A stretch of 64,000 bases of DNA, taken from positions 370,414,850 through 370,478,849 of the forward strand of contig OY856186.1 of NCBI GenBank assembly GCA_963693315.1, in the 5' to 3' direction. Below the pieces are notes generated by a model. It saw only the letters and a list, made by a program, of their open reading frames with translations, was not told where the DNA came from and ran no database searches. The position numbers were made by a program, and so were the translations under genes. Below, in pieces: positions 11,853 through 23,411 of this stretch. The first letter of the stretch is position 1. Every line of letters starts with the position of its first letter. Source of the DNA: Diogma glabrata. Lineage: Eukaryota; Arthropoda; Insecta; Diptera; Cylindrotomidae.

Positions 11853-13823
11853 TTAACTAGGAATTGCCGTTGTATTAAAAGAATTATTTATTTTACCACA
11901 AACAATATACCCAAATTGAGTGTTTCTAAAAGGTGGCAGTTCTTTTGTAATAATTCTACTCTCAGAAGAATTGACAATGTCGAAAAATATTTCAGCACCT
12001 ATTAGCATATCTAGCTCTTGGGGAACGAAAAATTGTGGATCTGCTAATTGCAATGATGCAGGAAGATTTTGAACATCAAACTGCACAGGATACAAAGGTA
12101 AATTGTTTGAAATCTTAGGTAAAACTAAAAATTTTAAATTGGCTTGAAACTGCGAAACTCGTGATTGTATGGATAAATCCACTTCATAATCTACAAATGA
12201 AATTTTTTCGTTGATACCAGAAATGGGAATACTTACACGTTGTCGAGATACTCGTAGTTTTTGGCAAAACGAGTTCGTAATAAAATTTGATTGAGATCCC
12301 TGATCTAATAATGCTCGACATGGAAGTCTAATACCTTTTGAACCTTCAACCCATATAACCACCGTCGACAACAAAATCTGTGAAACTGAATGTAAATTTA
12401 TGCTGGGCAAAATGCTACCATCAACAACGGGTTCTTGTACATTAGAAGAACCAACGGATATCAAACTAACTTTTTGGCTCGAAATATTTGATTTGTCTCT
12501 TTCAATTTGAGTTGATTTTACTGACTCTGTTTTAGAAGTATCATCTTTATTATCTAGAAAACTGGGTTTTTTGTACTGATAATGCAAAAGTGTATTATGC
12601 ATTCTGTGACATACTCTACAACCTGAAGAATTACAACGTGAAACATGATGACCTAAAAAACAATTCACGCAGAGTTTAGAATTTTTTACCCAATCATTTC
12701 TTTCACTCCAACTCAAATTTAGAAATTTTTTACACACATAAATAGTGTGATTATCCTCACAATAAAAACAAACTAGATTTGTAGAAACTAAATTAGTATT
12801 TAATTCTCGTCGTGGTTGAGAATAATCGAAGGTTTTAACTCCTGAATGAGAAGCATGACTATTATTTTTAGAGGTAGATGATTGAAACTTATTACAAGTG
12901 GTCGTATTTTTCATCGGAGCCATGGATTCCAACAACCTTGCATGATCATTCAAAACTTGCAAAACATCTTGGTATGTTAATCTTTTATCTTTGGATTTTT
13001 TACGAATAATCTGCTTACGTAGAGAGGGATGTACTAAATTTTCAATGTGGCATACTAAATAAACATCCCAATATTGAACTGGAATGTTAAGGGCTTTTAA
13101 TGAATTATATTGTTTTGTAAAAGTTGTAATAAATTCCCTTAATAATTTTAAATTTGATTCATCCTTAAGAGGTTTTAGAAAATATAAATTTTGCATATAA
13201 ATTTCAATTGTTCTTTCGTCATTATCGTAATGTTCGATTAAACTGCTCCAAACCTGCTCGTAGTTAGCTGAGGTAAAAGAAACCCCATTAATAAAACTAA
13301 ATGCGTCGCCGTTGCGTAGACTTTCATTTAAAAAGTTAAATTTAAATATCGTCGCGACTTTTGAATTATTATGAACCAGTTCCATAAACATTTCTTTAAA
13401 ACTAATCCAATTCGTATATTTGCCGTCGAATGTAGGAACAGGGATATTGGGTAGTGGCAATGGAATTACATTAGCAATATTTTTTCCTTCATCATCGTTT
13501 ACCATATTCACTCTTTGTGCGCCTACTGTTGATAATTTTTTAATCAAATCTAAAATCTTTGATTCAACAGAAGCCACTTCATCCTCAAAATCATCTATCG
13601 AATACAACTTAGCATCATCTGGGTTTATAAGTTCTAACTCTGACAAAGAATTTTCAAATTTACTGCTCAATTCTCGGACGCGATTCAAAATAACTTCCAA
13701 TTCCGACACTGTACACTTTTCTTTAATAGTGTTAAATTTATTTTTATTTCGAGTTAACACCCCTTTAAGACTTATCAAAGACCGTTTGAAATATGTCTCA
13801 TCCATTTTGATTATCGTAGACAA
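11853..13823 (-). pseudogene. BEL gag and aspartic protease
   Basis: A frame of 656 residues starts at the Met encoded at 13823. Residues 1-100 are coiled-coil-like. PTFDGKYTNW at about 130 begins the conserved BEL Gag block. Cys/His fingers follow at about 352-364 (CFYCEDNHTIYVC) and 385-415 (CVNC...HHVSRC, CRVCHRMHN). The protease active site is DQGS near 507, with the C-terminal part of the domain reaching IGAEIFFDI. The frame ends at TAA (11855-11853) after AIPS. The RT resumes in the same phase immediately afterwards, so the stop looks like a nonsense change, possibly from CAA. Gag forms the particle and the protease matures it. Confidence 0.9.
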
Positions 13824-14423
13824 TAATTTAAAATGTAATTATAAATTTCAAATATATAACCATATAACATAAGACTAATAAACATAAAGCTATATAACAT
13901 AAAAACCTCACTAATATTTTAAATGAATATTTGTTGATTTTTTATAGAGAATATTAAATTAAATCCAATTCTTATTATTCTACTACCTTTATCCAAAATT
14001 TGTATTTGTATGTTTGTGGTTGAAGAAATATGTAGATAACAAAATTAATTTTTCGTATTTTTTCGTTGATTTCGTTGAATAATCGTCGTTTATGATCAAG
14101 GAACGATGTTATGATAATCATCAAACATAAATTCACTAAATGCAAATGGCGTATACCTTCACAGACAATTGAAGAAATATGTAGAAAACGAAATTAATTT
14201 TTCGTATTATTTCGTTGATTTCGTTGAATAATCATCGTTTATGAACAAGGAACGATGTTATGATGATGATCAAACATAAATTCACTAAATACAAATGGCG
14301 TACACTTTCACATATAATAACTTTTTATTTTTAATTTATAATGTAAGGTCACGTTCACGTATAACTTTAAAATACACTATTCTTAATTTTCACTGTCGAT
14401 GTGGCTCGTAAAGGACCCAAAAG
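13824..14423 (-). promoter_or_regulatory. BEL 5' leader with primer-binding site and a 148-bp tandem duplication
   Basis: This is the untranslated leader between the 5' LTR and gag. On the minus strand a candidate primer-binding site, TGGGTCCTTTACGAGCC, starts at 14419, four bases inside the LTR. The matching tRNA was not identified. A direct duplication with period 148 covers 14021-14168 and 14169-14312, both copies containing GAAGAAATATGTAG and CGTTGATTTCGTTGAATAAT. The function of the duplication is unknown. Confidence 0.65.
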
Positions 14424-14698
14424 TGCTCCGTTGAATTTGTGGACTGTAATATTTTGTTGAGGAATTAAAACACCATTTTTCTAATAATGTATTTATTTTT
14501 ATTTTATTTAATTTAAAACAGAATTTTAGGTCTATCACTGTTGATCTTTAAAACGGAAGTGTTTTTATTTCAGTTTTCTGTATGTTTACTGTTCTTTGTT
14601 TTATTTTAATTTATTAAACAAAAGGTATTGTCAGATGAACAATAATTTCAATCATTTTTCGTTGAGTTTTATTTAACTCTCTATTTTTGAATTCAACA
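14424..14698 (-). repeat. BEL 5' LTR
   Basis: It is 275 bp, begins TGCTCCGTTG and ends TTCAACA on the plus strand, and is followed by the duplication ATGTG. It differs from the other LTR at only about three sites. As the 5' LTR it should hold the promoter of the minus-strand transcript. Confidence 0.93.
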
Positions 14699-15043
14699 AT
14701 GTGGAACCGGTAAAACATTTTTAATATCGTTGATCCTTGGGAAGATACGGTCACAAAAAAATTGCTTTGGCAATTGCATCGTCAGGCATTGATGCAACTT
14801 TGACTTTGCATTCAAACTATCATTAGACATTCATAACAAACCAAACGCAATGTGTAACATTAAAAAAAGGCGGAATGGTAACAGTGTTGCAAAAAAGTTC
14901 GATCATAATCTGGAAGGAGTTTACTATGGCTCATAAACATTCACTTGAAGCATTACATAGAACGATAAAAGATTTAAACGGTAACGATAAAATTTTCGGG
15001 GCGTTTTTGTATAGGTGTGGCAACTCACGCTGGGTCCTGCTAG
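14699..15043 (+). pseudogene. Helitron helicase fragment and 3' terminus
   Basis: The first codons complete the Walker A motif begun left of BEL (DAP + CGTGKT). The stretch continues through LDIHNKPNAMCNIKK, then HNLEGVYYGS and HSLEALHRTIKDLNGNDKIFG. Frameshifts and stops are present. After about 15003 the helicase stops and the Helitron 3' end follows, closing with CTAG at 15040-15043 before a T. The SF1 helicase would unwind DNA during transposition. Confidence 0.8.
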
Positions 15044-15118
15044 TATAATTATATATGCAGAAATTGCCACTTTCTAAAAAAACTGCATGCATTTGAGTTT
15101 TGAAAAAATTACAAAATA

Positions 15119-15460
15119 CTAAACAATAAATTTTAATAAAAGTTGCGTCTCACTGTAGCCATAGAATTTTTTAATTAATTGGCTTTTATATTTCCGGAAA
15201 GTAATATGACGTTTCACATATTCATGTAATTTAGGAAAAAGAATGGGATCAGAGATTTCAGTACATACAAATTTATTAATCATTTCATTTCCATCAATTC
15301 TATCTTCATCTGATAAATTTAACAAAATATGAGCATGCGGAAGACCACGTTTTTGAAATTCAATGGTATATATAAATGCTTTGACAGAGCCGAAAATCTT
15401 TTTTTTCACTAAACAATCTATGAGCTCTTTAAGTTTCCCTTTAAACACACGCACAACAAT
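15119..15460 (-). pseudogene. Second Helitron Rep fragment, opposite orientation
   Basis: A minus-strand frame of about 110 residues reads FKGKLKELIDCLVKKKIFGS, then IEFQKRGLPHAHILL, with the HUH motif His-Ala-His, and then NKFVCTEISDP. This is the middle of a Helitron Rep domain. It is not a continuation of the Helitron that ends at 15043. It is inverted and its HUH segment is better preserved than the decayed one at 5930. It ends in unrelated sequence after HEYVKRHI. This is either a second Helitron or a captured piece. Confidence 0.82.
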
Positions 15461-15553
15461 GTAAATACATTAAAACAACTAAAGGAATTTCTATTTCATC
15501 ATTCACCACATTCAATTCTAAATCATCATTCATTTCTTCATTCACAACATTCA

Positions 15554-16099
15554 TTCACAACATTACCATTCATTTCATCTATCATAAAAAAAACAAACAA
15601 CTCTAACTCTTTGAATACGATAAACTTTAAGAAATGAAATTTAAAAACACTGAAAAGAAAACATAAAATACTATAATAAAAATTCTAACAATCTCTCAAA
15701 CTATCATACCAAACACACACATTACAAAATTGTCGAAAAAAACAAAGAAAAATAACGTCTATACTCTACCAAATCATTGCATAAACTGAAAAAAAAATAT
15801 AAAATACTATAAACAAAGAAAGACTTTTCACAACATTACCATTCATTTCATCTATCATAAATAAAAACAAACAACTCCAACTCTTTGAATACGATAAACT
15901 TTAAGAAATGAAATTTAGAAACGCTGAAAATAAAATATAAAATACTATAATAAAAATTCTAACAATCTCTCAAACTATCATACCAAACACACACATTACA
16001 AAATTGTCGAAAAAAACAAAGAAAAATAACGTCTATACTCTACCAAATCATTGCATAAACTGAAAAAAAAGTATAAAATACTATAAACAAAGAACGACT
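15554..16099. repeat. 273-bp tandem duplication (two copies)
   Basis: Copies at 15554-15826 and 15827-16099 start with TTCACAACATTACCATTC and match over nearly their whole length, differing at a small number of positions. The unit is AT-rich and non-coding. It lies just outside the inverted Rep fragment. Confidence 0.85.
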
Positions 16100-16567
16100 T
16101 GGACGATCCCATTTGATTTGATTTGAGGGGAGGCAGTTGAATTCAAAAATACATTTAAATTCGTCTATAACTTTTTTATTTATGACCCGAAAAATCCCAA
16201 AAATCTCTCAGATCTAGGTTACAGTAATATCAGTTAGCAGTACAAATTTGGAATGAGTGAAATTCGAATAAAAAAGCCTTAGGCTGTACAAAGCACAAAG
16301 TAAGCGTATTAATATATAAGATTAGTAAATTTTTTTGATCCAATCATCTTTAGTCAAATTGATGGAAAAATTTATGATTGAGTGCTATCGAATAACGGTT
16401 AAAATTAATTAGAAAAAAAATCTTATTTGTTTTTTGTGTAAAATTTTAACTATTTTGACATTATCCGAGTGAAGCGCAGTTGAGTTATTATAATATTCTG
16501 TAAAACGCTCACAACAATTTTAACAACAAGATATTGAACTAAGTTTTTTTTATCAAAACCATTTCAA

Positions 16568-18035
16568 TAGTCCCTGGGCCCGCGCCGATTTCTTGTGATG
16601 ATTAAAATATATTTTATACTTTGTGAGGCGCTTGTCCTTGACGAGCCCGAAATCGGCCGCTTTTTTGTTCGGCAAGTTCCAAAAAACGCCGATTGCCCGC
16701 GATCCTGTAAATTTGGAAATTTGATTCAGAACACGAGGGTAAACTTGGCCGACAAACATTTTTCTGTTATTGTCTAGTCCGACAACCCAAACATACCAAA
16801 ATGTCAGTTGTCGGACTCGTGGTCTAAAATAAATTTCCAACCCCCATAGCTAAAAAAAAATTACAAGATCGCAGGCAATCGGCGTTTTTGCGGCAGTTCG
16901 TCGATGAAAAAGCGGCCGATTTGAAGAAAATCGCAGAACAAATGTGTAACGATTTTTGGAAATCGGATTTTGGATTTTGAAAAGCTCAAAAAACTATATA
17001 AAAACTGAATCTAAGACAAACAGAATTTTTACACTTCTCGGAAATCTCTTATATTATGAATCACAGAATGAATAATTAAACAAAAACTATTAATTGGCTA
17101 ACATGAAAAGTAATTTATTTAAAAACAAATCAAAAATTATATAAATTAAATTCAATAAAAAGCTTACATTAATTCATCTTGAATGTTGATCCGCTGTACC
17201 TCTTTAGCATCTTCTTGTAATTGCATCAACATTCCCACTTATGAAACGCACTAATACTAATTAACCCATTAACAGTCCCACATATATTGACTGAATAAAT
17301 TATTTTGATCTTTGTCTCCTTTCATGCTATGTATTTTTTTTCAAACGTAAATTTCTTTTCTCGTTAATGGCTTTAATATACTTGTCAGCAAATTTTTCCC
17401 ATACATAATTATTTATCGGCATTTTGTGTTGTTCGACCTACAACTTATAAGCTTTCAAATTTAGAAAAAGTTTAGTTTTTTTTCCGTAAACCAACATTGT
17501 TAAAAACCAATTGCTTTATTTATTATTTTGTATTTACAAAGAACAGCACAAAAAATAACCATTGCAATAAAATTCGATAAACAATTTATTTGCACTTATA
17601 AAATTTTATTTGCACATTTGACAGTTGAAGACTTGGATTTATCTTTATGATTTAAATTTTAATTAAATTCTAATCTTTTCGATTTTAAAAATTATACTAA
17701 GCTAGATCCAAACAATTTGATCGTTTTTATAACATATTATCATCTATCTTCTGTTTCATTTTCCATCAAGTAATTTTCAAATTCAAATAAAAAAATCATC
17801 TTGCAAAACTTGTATTTTTAATTTGCTTTAACTTATTTAAATCATCAAAAAAAATGTACAGTGGTATGAATAAACGTATAATTGAAGAAAATTAATAAAA
17901 TTATTATTGAATTTGAAAACTACTATTTTTAGAGTAAACATTGAAAATAGTCCGTCGTTACAAAAGTTTTCGGGCTCGTCAAGGCCAAGCGCTTCACGAA
18001 GTATAAAATATGTGTCGATGTGGGCCCAGGGACTA
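16568..18035. mobile_element. TA-flanked foldback MITE (copy 1), interrupted
   Basis: Long inverted terminal repeats begin GTCCCTGGGCCC at 16570 and end GGGCCCAGGGAC at 18033. TA flanks both ends (16568-16569 and 18034-18035). The core contains a shorter palindrome around 16770-16820. A second, inverted copy lies at 34613-35143. The arms are GC-richer than the surroundings. The TA duplication suggests Tc1/mariner-type mobilisation. About 1 kb at 16945-17962 has no counterpart in the other copy. Confidence 0.8.
16945..17962. mobile_element. Possible small DNA element inserted in the MITE
   Basis: This 1,018-bp segment is absent from the copy at 34613-35143. It starts TGTAACGA and ends with the exact inverse TCGTTACA. 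It has no coding potential that I recognise and no convincing target duplication. Eight-base inverted ends are weak evidence, so the insertion is clear but its class is not. Confidence 0.45.
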
Positions 18036-18529
18036 CAAGTTGCGTTTACTTCCTTCTTGCGAACTTTATTTGGTTCGAGCTTGTAATGGAGGTCGATAAA
18101 AAAAACAAAGTCAGTCGAACGGAATTAGATAATTAGTTAATAAGAATTATTTGACAGAAAATCGTTCTCAGTTTTTTTACACGCGAAATCACTTGTGGTG
18201 AGATATTAACTTTATAGCTCAAGATTATAGATAATTTTTCATTTGCGTTGGAAAGGAAAGTTTATTAGTGTGATTAAAAAACAAGAGAAAAAATTTAAAA
18301 CAATTTATTAGTGCAAATTTAAATTAAATTGCATTGAAACAAAAGAAAAAAAAACAAATTTTGATAGTTATTCTGCTTTTTTTTGTACTTAAGGGCGTCG
18401 GTCGGATAAAGTTGAAGTGTGTTCAATACTCGTTTAAAATCAGCCTAATTACGGTGGCAGTAGTTGTATGAAGAAAATTTTACAACTTTTAAGTTCACTA
18501 GAAGAAAGGGACAAAAAAGAAAAGAAAGA

Positions 18530-18730
18530 AAAACCCTCGGCTTTTGGGGTCAACAGAGTTCCTGTTTTTGTCTTTGCATATGTAATTCTATTTACACAGT
18601 CTCATTTGGGTACACATCTGATCGTTTGTACTGGACTGGAGAGAAAATTAATGTTCCAACTCACAAAGCTAACGCTCATCGGATTATGACTCATCCATGC
18701 ACGCAGTCCTCCGAATGCTTTTTGCTTTTT
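18530..18730 (+). repeat. Dispersed repeat family, copy 1 (diverged)
   Basis: It shares blocks with copies at 30770-31047 and 32466-32697 (inverted), including TTTGGGGT, CTTTGC, TTTACAC and ACTGGA spaced alike. It is non-coding. The short ORFs here are not supported as genes. Confidence 0.45.
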
Positions 18731-18859
18731 TTTAATTGGTAGTTAGGCATGTTTAGTGCTAATGATAACGAATTATTTATTAACATCTCTGAATATCCAA
18801 AGATACCATGTTTCTTTTAGGAATTTGTGAACGTTGTTTTTGGGGACTGGAGAATCTTG

Positions 18860-19141
18860 GGGATTAAAATTATCAGGAAATATGCCATTATACCTTTAAT
18901 TAGCCAATAATATTTTGTTAGGATCATTAACGTTTTATTGTATTTTTTTCTTGGTTTTGTTATACATATATGTGTTACTTATTTTTGTTTATATATCGCT
19001 AATTGTTTATATGTCTTTATTGTACTAAATATTTTTCTATTTGGAAAATCTGACTATCCTTCAAGGAATAATTAATTCACTGGCTAGTCAGATTTTCTTA
19101 TTTTTCATTGAGAATAAATAAATAAATAAAAAAAAAAAAAA
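18860..19141 (+). repeat. LINE-like 3' tail with TAAA repeats and poly(A)
   Basis: AT-rich sequence ends in a short stem (CTGACTA...TAGTCAG near 19049 and 19085), then (AATA)n and a run of A ending at 19141. This is the layout of a 5'-truncated LINE 3' end. No coding part is retained. Confidence 0.5.
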
Positions 19142-21890
19142 CGTTATCTGCAGAAAAGGGAGAAGATATGATGGGGGCAGTATGGTTTAATCGATCAATA
19201 ATGAAAGCTGCACGAAACATGGATTGTAACCAACCAACTGATCGTCAACTATGCGCAGCACCACATCTGTATGCCACGCATATAACAAAAGTTCCAGATT
19301 CATGAGACAAATTAAATTTTTTTAGAAAAATCTAGTCTTACTCTGCATGGACTGAAGCAATAACAAATAAACTCATCCAAAACTTGCACTTCACACATAT
19401 ATCATTTTCGTCTCTCAGATCCAGTGATCACAATTATCAGCTAGGCTGTGATCAAAAGGTGAAAAGCATACACAGCCTGAAGCGTCTACTAAGTTTAAAA
19501 CAAGCTCTGCAGTCAAACCAAAATGTGTATATATATAATTCTTCAGCTGTCAATCCCCTTAATCCCCCGACGATTCCAGCTTACAAATTTAATTCCTAAA
19601 TATTCAAAGATTTATTCAAGTTTCAAGCAAAACTTAATCAATTCTAATAATTTATATTGTTAATCTCAACATAAAATTCAATGTCATATAATTAAATAAA
19701 CAAAGAGACAAGATCATCGAAATAAAAATACAAATAAACAATTTCTTATGTAACACAAAGCACATTTTTTTTGCATTCCTCTCCACTCTTCAGTCTACAC
19801 AAAAGCAAATATTATTTTAAAGCGTGAGAAATAAAACAATTTTGTTTTCGTGGGTTTTTTTGTGTTGTCACGCGACACTAAATACACACGAAAAAAAATG
19901 TATCAAGTTTTTGGAAAAACTAAATTGAAACGCGTTTTGATTCGTTTATGTAATAAATTTTGATTTTGTTTTATATAGAAAAATGAAAAGAAAATTGGTT
20001 GGAAATGAAAAATGATGAAAATATTTTATAAACTTCAATTTATTTTTGGCAAAATATCAATTTAATTTGCTTTCGTGCGCGTTATGATAGAGTGAAAATT
20101 TTTCGGATTGAATTAAATTGGATTTTGATTAGAAATTGAATTTTTTTTAGGAGGTTGTTGATAATTTTTTTTACTTTGTGTTTATGTATCGACAGATTAA
20201 TTGTGTCGAATTCTCATCGTTAAGAATAAATATACGGGAATCCTGTCAAGGGGAAGTGTAAATAATTAGCACTGGTCACTGGTCGCTGGTCTGGTTGTGT
20301 ACAAAATCGAGGTTTTCGTAACCTGATTTGCGACAGTTACATATTAATTACAACAGCTGAGTTTCTTCCTAATTTTGAAATTCGCTAGATTTTCTTTTAT
20401 TCTTATTTCAAAATTTACTCCATTTAGTCCTACATACATTAAATAACATTCATTGCATTTGGTGTCCTAAATAACATATTTTTTAATAAAAAGTGTTATG
20501 TTATAAGAATTACAATGTGAAACAACATGAGTTCTGAGGTGCTGATGAACGCTTTTGTTAAACCTTTGTGGATTTAAACCTTTGTGGATATTGACATATT
20601 TTTTGTTATATCCTTAGATTAGTTACTTAGATAATGCAAAATAAATATAAGAATATTTTTGACAAAATAATTTAAGTTCACACTAATTGCCCCACGTTGT
20701 CTACATATTACCATTTAATTGAGGACTAATAGTTTAGTTCGGTTTGCTTAACATTTGCTTCCGATTTGCTCCCAACTGCCGAATATATCATTTAAATCAC
20801 AGAAAATTTAAACAAAATACTTGAAATTTTTTTTGCAGTTTTTGCTCCGAGTGGCATTCTGGAAAACCTCTGCACTGGTTTAATATCGTTATAACCTTTC
20901 GAAGATTCAAGCTCCCACTAGTCACAGCGGGTCCAGACATCAAGCCGGATCAAACCACGGTCAAAGAAACATTTTCTTGAAAATCTTTAATAATCCATCA
21001 AGCCCTTGTCTGCGAGTAAGACTCGACTAATAAAATTAAAAGAAATAATAAAATTATATTGTTGAGGGAACTAAAAAGTTTGGCATATAATTTAACAGTC
21101 CATTTTATCATGTTGTGAAAACTCGTGTTCTTCTTTATGGATACACATTTTTGTTTCTGTTTGCTTTTTCTTGCTTTTTAGAGTTCGGAGTAATCGGTTT
21201 ATTGAGTTTATTAGTCCATCTCCTATATTGACTGCTGGAGAATTGTGGGTTGGTCGGTCATTTTATAACTTGCCATTAGTTTTCTGTCCATATTTTATCT
21301 TAGTTGACATTTCTTAAAACTTCGAATTATTTGGATCAGTGTGACATAGTTCATCTCTTTCCATTACGTTCCATTACGTTCAAGATTTTACCGCACATAT
21401 GTTACCAGCCGTAAAAATTGGATGGTATTCGAGTTTTTGTCAGCTTGTTATTACTTTGTGTTTGGAAGCTTCTCCAGTTACTTTGAGATATTATAGAACA
21501 TGCTGTTTGACTTGCATTTTGTCATTGATTTTTGAATTGAGTTCATTTTTAGAATACGATCTGAAGATAGTGCACTTTTTAACGACACCATATTGATCTG
21601 GCTAAAAGTGATGGATTGACTAGTAAAAAGTCTGAACTATTCTTCCTACCAAAAAAACTTCAAACGCTGTTCAGACTATCCTCGCTTCTGCGCGTTTGGG
21701 TTGCAAATTTGCGTTCCACGTCGTCAAAGTCTTACTTTATCAGTTCTTAATAGACAAAAGTTAATTTTGTACAAAAATAAATTGTTTTTCACGAAAAAAA
21801 TTTTCAAAATTGTAAAAATTATGAAATCACTCAGTGCAGTCTGTGAGTTCGATTATACCATTTCTCAGCCTATCGCAAATGCTGATTTGG
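19142..21890. other. AT-rich non-coding stretch with a partial foldback copy
   Basis: No gene or terminal-repeat element was recognised. At about 20478-20535 a segment with TTTTTTAATAAAAAGTGTTA resembles one arm of the small foldback at 45310-45436. Near 20270-20300 there is a short GGTC-type simple repeat. Confidence 0.5.
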
Positions 21891-21894
21891 ACCC

Positions 21895-22000
21895 GAAATT
21901 TCACAAGAAGACAGATTCAAATGAGCAAAGAAGAGAGACTCTGATGACCCCAAAAGTCGGAGGAACCAAGACCATCACCCACAACACATAAAAAAAATTA
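21895..22000 (-). repeat. Dispersed repeat family, partial copy
   Basis: Read on the minus strand it carries GTGATGGTCTTGGTTCCTCC, TTTTGGGGTCATCAGAGTCT and a TTTGCTCATTTGAATC block. These match the copies at 25185-25260, 30770-31047 and 32466-32697. Confidence 0.5.
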
Positions 22001-22015
22001 CTACACTACAATTAC

Positions 22016-22350
22016 TACACAGGAGAAACTTTAATTTCATTTTTCCTGTTCTAAACGGTGATCCATTACAAACATCAAAAGAGGTTAGATATTTGGGTGT
22101 GATCCTGGGTAGCAAACTAACCTGGAAGTCACACCTGAAATATATCTCCGATAAGGCAAACAAAGTTTTCTTCACATGCAGAAACCTGTTTGGGAAAACA
22201 TGGGGTCTTAGCCCAAAAATGATACTTTGGTTGCACCAAAGTATTATAAAACCAATTCTTACATATATGCAGCTTTAGTTTGGAAGCTAATCAAGAAAAG
22301 GAAACATGTAGAAAACGCCATTATTTAGAATTACGCAAAAACTGTTGGGG
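22016..22350 (+). pseudogene. LINE reverse transcriptase fragment (I/LOA-like)
   Basis: The plus frame reads DPLQTSKEVRYLGVILGSKL, then LFGKTWGLSPKMILWLHQSI and IKPILTY, ending in VWKLIKK after one stop. These are the conserved blocks after the RT catalytic core (YLGVILD and WGLSPK motifs) of LINEs of the I/LOA type, the same kind as at the window start. The catalytic core itself is absent. Confidence 0.8.
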
Positions 22351-22839
22351 TCTAAAATTCCAAAATATATTTTTTAGAAATACTGAAGTGAAGCCCTACT
22401 TGACTCGATAAAAAAATGTATTGTCTCAAAGGCCTCACATCGTAACCCTGTTAACCAAACGAAAACCATTTTATTTTTTGTTTTAACCCCTCATCTTGTG
22501 TAGGTTAGCTTTATACGCATGCCAAATTTCAGGTTCATTGAATTTAAAGTATTCGACATAATCAAAATAATGTGAAAAACACGTTTTACTCTCACCAATA
22601 GTGTTCCGTATAAAAAACGGAACCCTAAAAAACAAACCGAGTATCAAGCATAAAATATCTGTATGTACTTTTGGACCAAAAACTTAACTTTAATTTGCAT
22701 ATGGATTCTGTTATTAATAATGCAAAACGAAAAGGGGGTTTTGTTAGGCGGTTTTCACAGGAATTCATGGATCCCTATTATTTGGTGTCCTATGGCCTCT
22801 ATTATTTGGTGTCCTATCTATAATGTTTGGGTAGATAAA

Positions 22840-23260
22840 ATCGAAACTACTCAGAGGAGGTATTTAAAATTTTGCTTTGAGAGCCAATCCGTTTGGCAAC
22901 TCTATGGATCCATTGATTTCAAATAGAGATAAATTGCTATATTAATATATCTCCAGCCCTATTTTATTAGACGTGAAGTTGCCAAAGCGTTGTTAATATG
23001 TTGATTGTTGTACTGTGATATTGATGCTCATAATATGGTCTTTCTATTACCGATCCATATCCCAAACTATTCACTCCATTCATTCCATTGTTTACTGAGG
23101 ACATTCAATCAAAATTATCATTGGATTGATTTTGGGCTCCCGTTATCGACTATTAAAAAAAGATTGCTTATCATATTATTTAGTACTGTACTAATTCTGT
23201 ATTTATTTTTTAATTTGTTACTCTTAAATAACTTAAATAAATAAATAAATTAATTAAATT
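22840..23260 (+). pseudogene. Jockey/CR1-like LINE ORF2 C-terminus and 3' tail
   Basis: The frame gives KIETTQRRYLKFCF, and after stops LQPYFIRREVAKALLIC, then DIDAHNMVFLLPIHIP and FNQNYHWIDFGLPLS. This is the extended C-terminal region of Jockey/CR1-type ORF2. It is followed by an AT-rich 3' end and TAAA repeats at about 23232-23255. Several stops make it dead. It lies just downstream of the other LINE fragment but belongs to a different clade. Confidence 0.7.
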
Positions 23261-23411
23261 AATAAATTACAATACACTAACATATTTAATGTTGGAACAT
23301 TACATTATATTGGGACCGTAGAGGTACTGCTGGTTACAAAATGTTTGTCGGGATATATGCTGAAAAGCTATAAAATCATCTATTTGGTATTTATTATACA
23401 TATAAATATAT

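Larger units (their letters stand above)
7409..14698 (-). mobile_element. BEL/Pao LTR retrotransposon, complete ends, defective coding region
   Basis: Direct 275-bp terminal repeats (7409-7683 and 14424-14698) enclose gag, protease, RT, RNase H and integrase on the minus strand. The 5-bp duplication ATGTG flanks the element (7404-7408 and 14699-14703). Removing element and duplication restores the Helitron Walker A codons. The two LTRs differ at about three positions, so insertion is recent, yet the polyprotein carries a stop and a foreign insert. The BEL/Pao assignment rests on the DQGS protease, YVDD RT, domain order RT-RNase H-integrase and the integrase motif SSHFGGLWEAAIK. Confidence 0.95.
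4555..15043 (+). mobile_element. Helitron, decayed, split by a BEL/Pao insertion
   Basis: Helitron protein homology runs from about 4560 to 7403 and resumes at 14699 in the same orientation. The BEL/Pao element at 7409-14698 sits exactly between. The right part ends at 15040-15043 in CTAG followed by T, preceded by a sequence close to the usual arthropod Helitron 3' end (CACGCTGGGTCCTGCTAG). The 5' TC end was not identified. The helicase is cut off soon after resuming, so the 3' terminus is joined to mid-helicase by an internal deletion. Helitrons move by HUH-nuclease rolling-circle transposition. This copy is inactive. Confidence 0.82.

Noticed and set aside
7409..14698. An env-like gene making BEL a retrovirus
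   Set aside because: No ORF lies between the pol stop and the 3' LTR.
16553..16840. 95-codon minus-strand ORF
   Set aside because: It lies within the palindromic MITE arm and is not open in the other copy.
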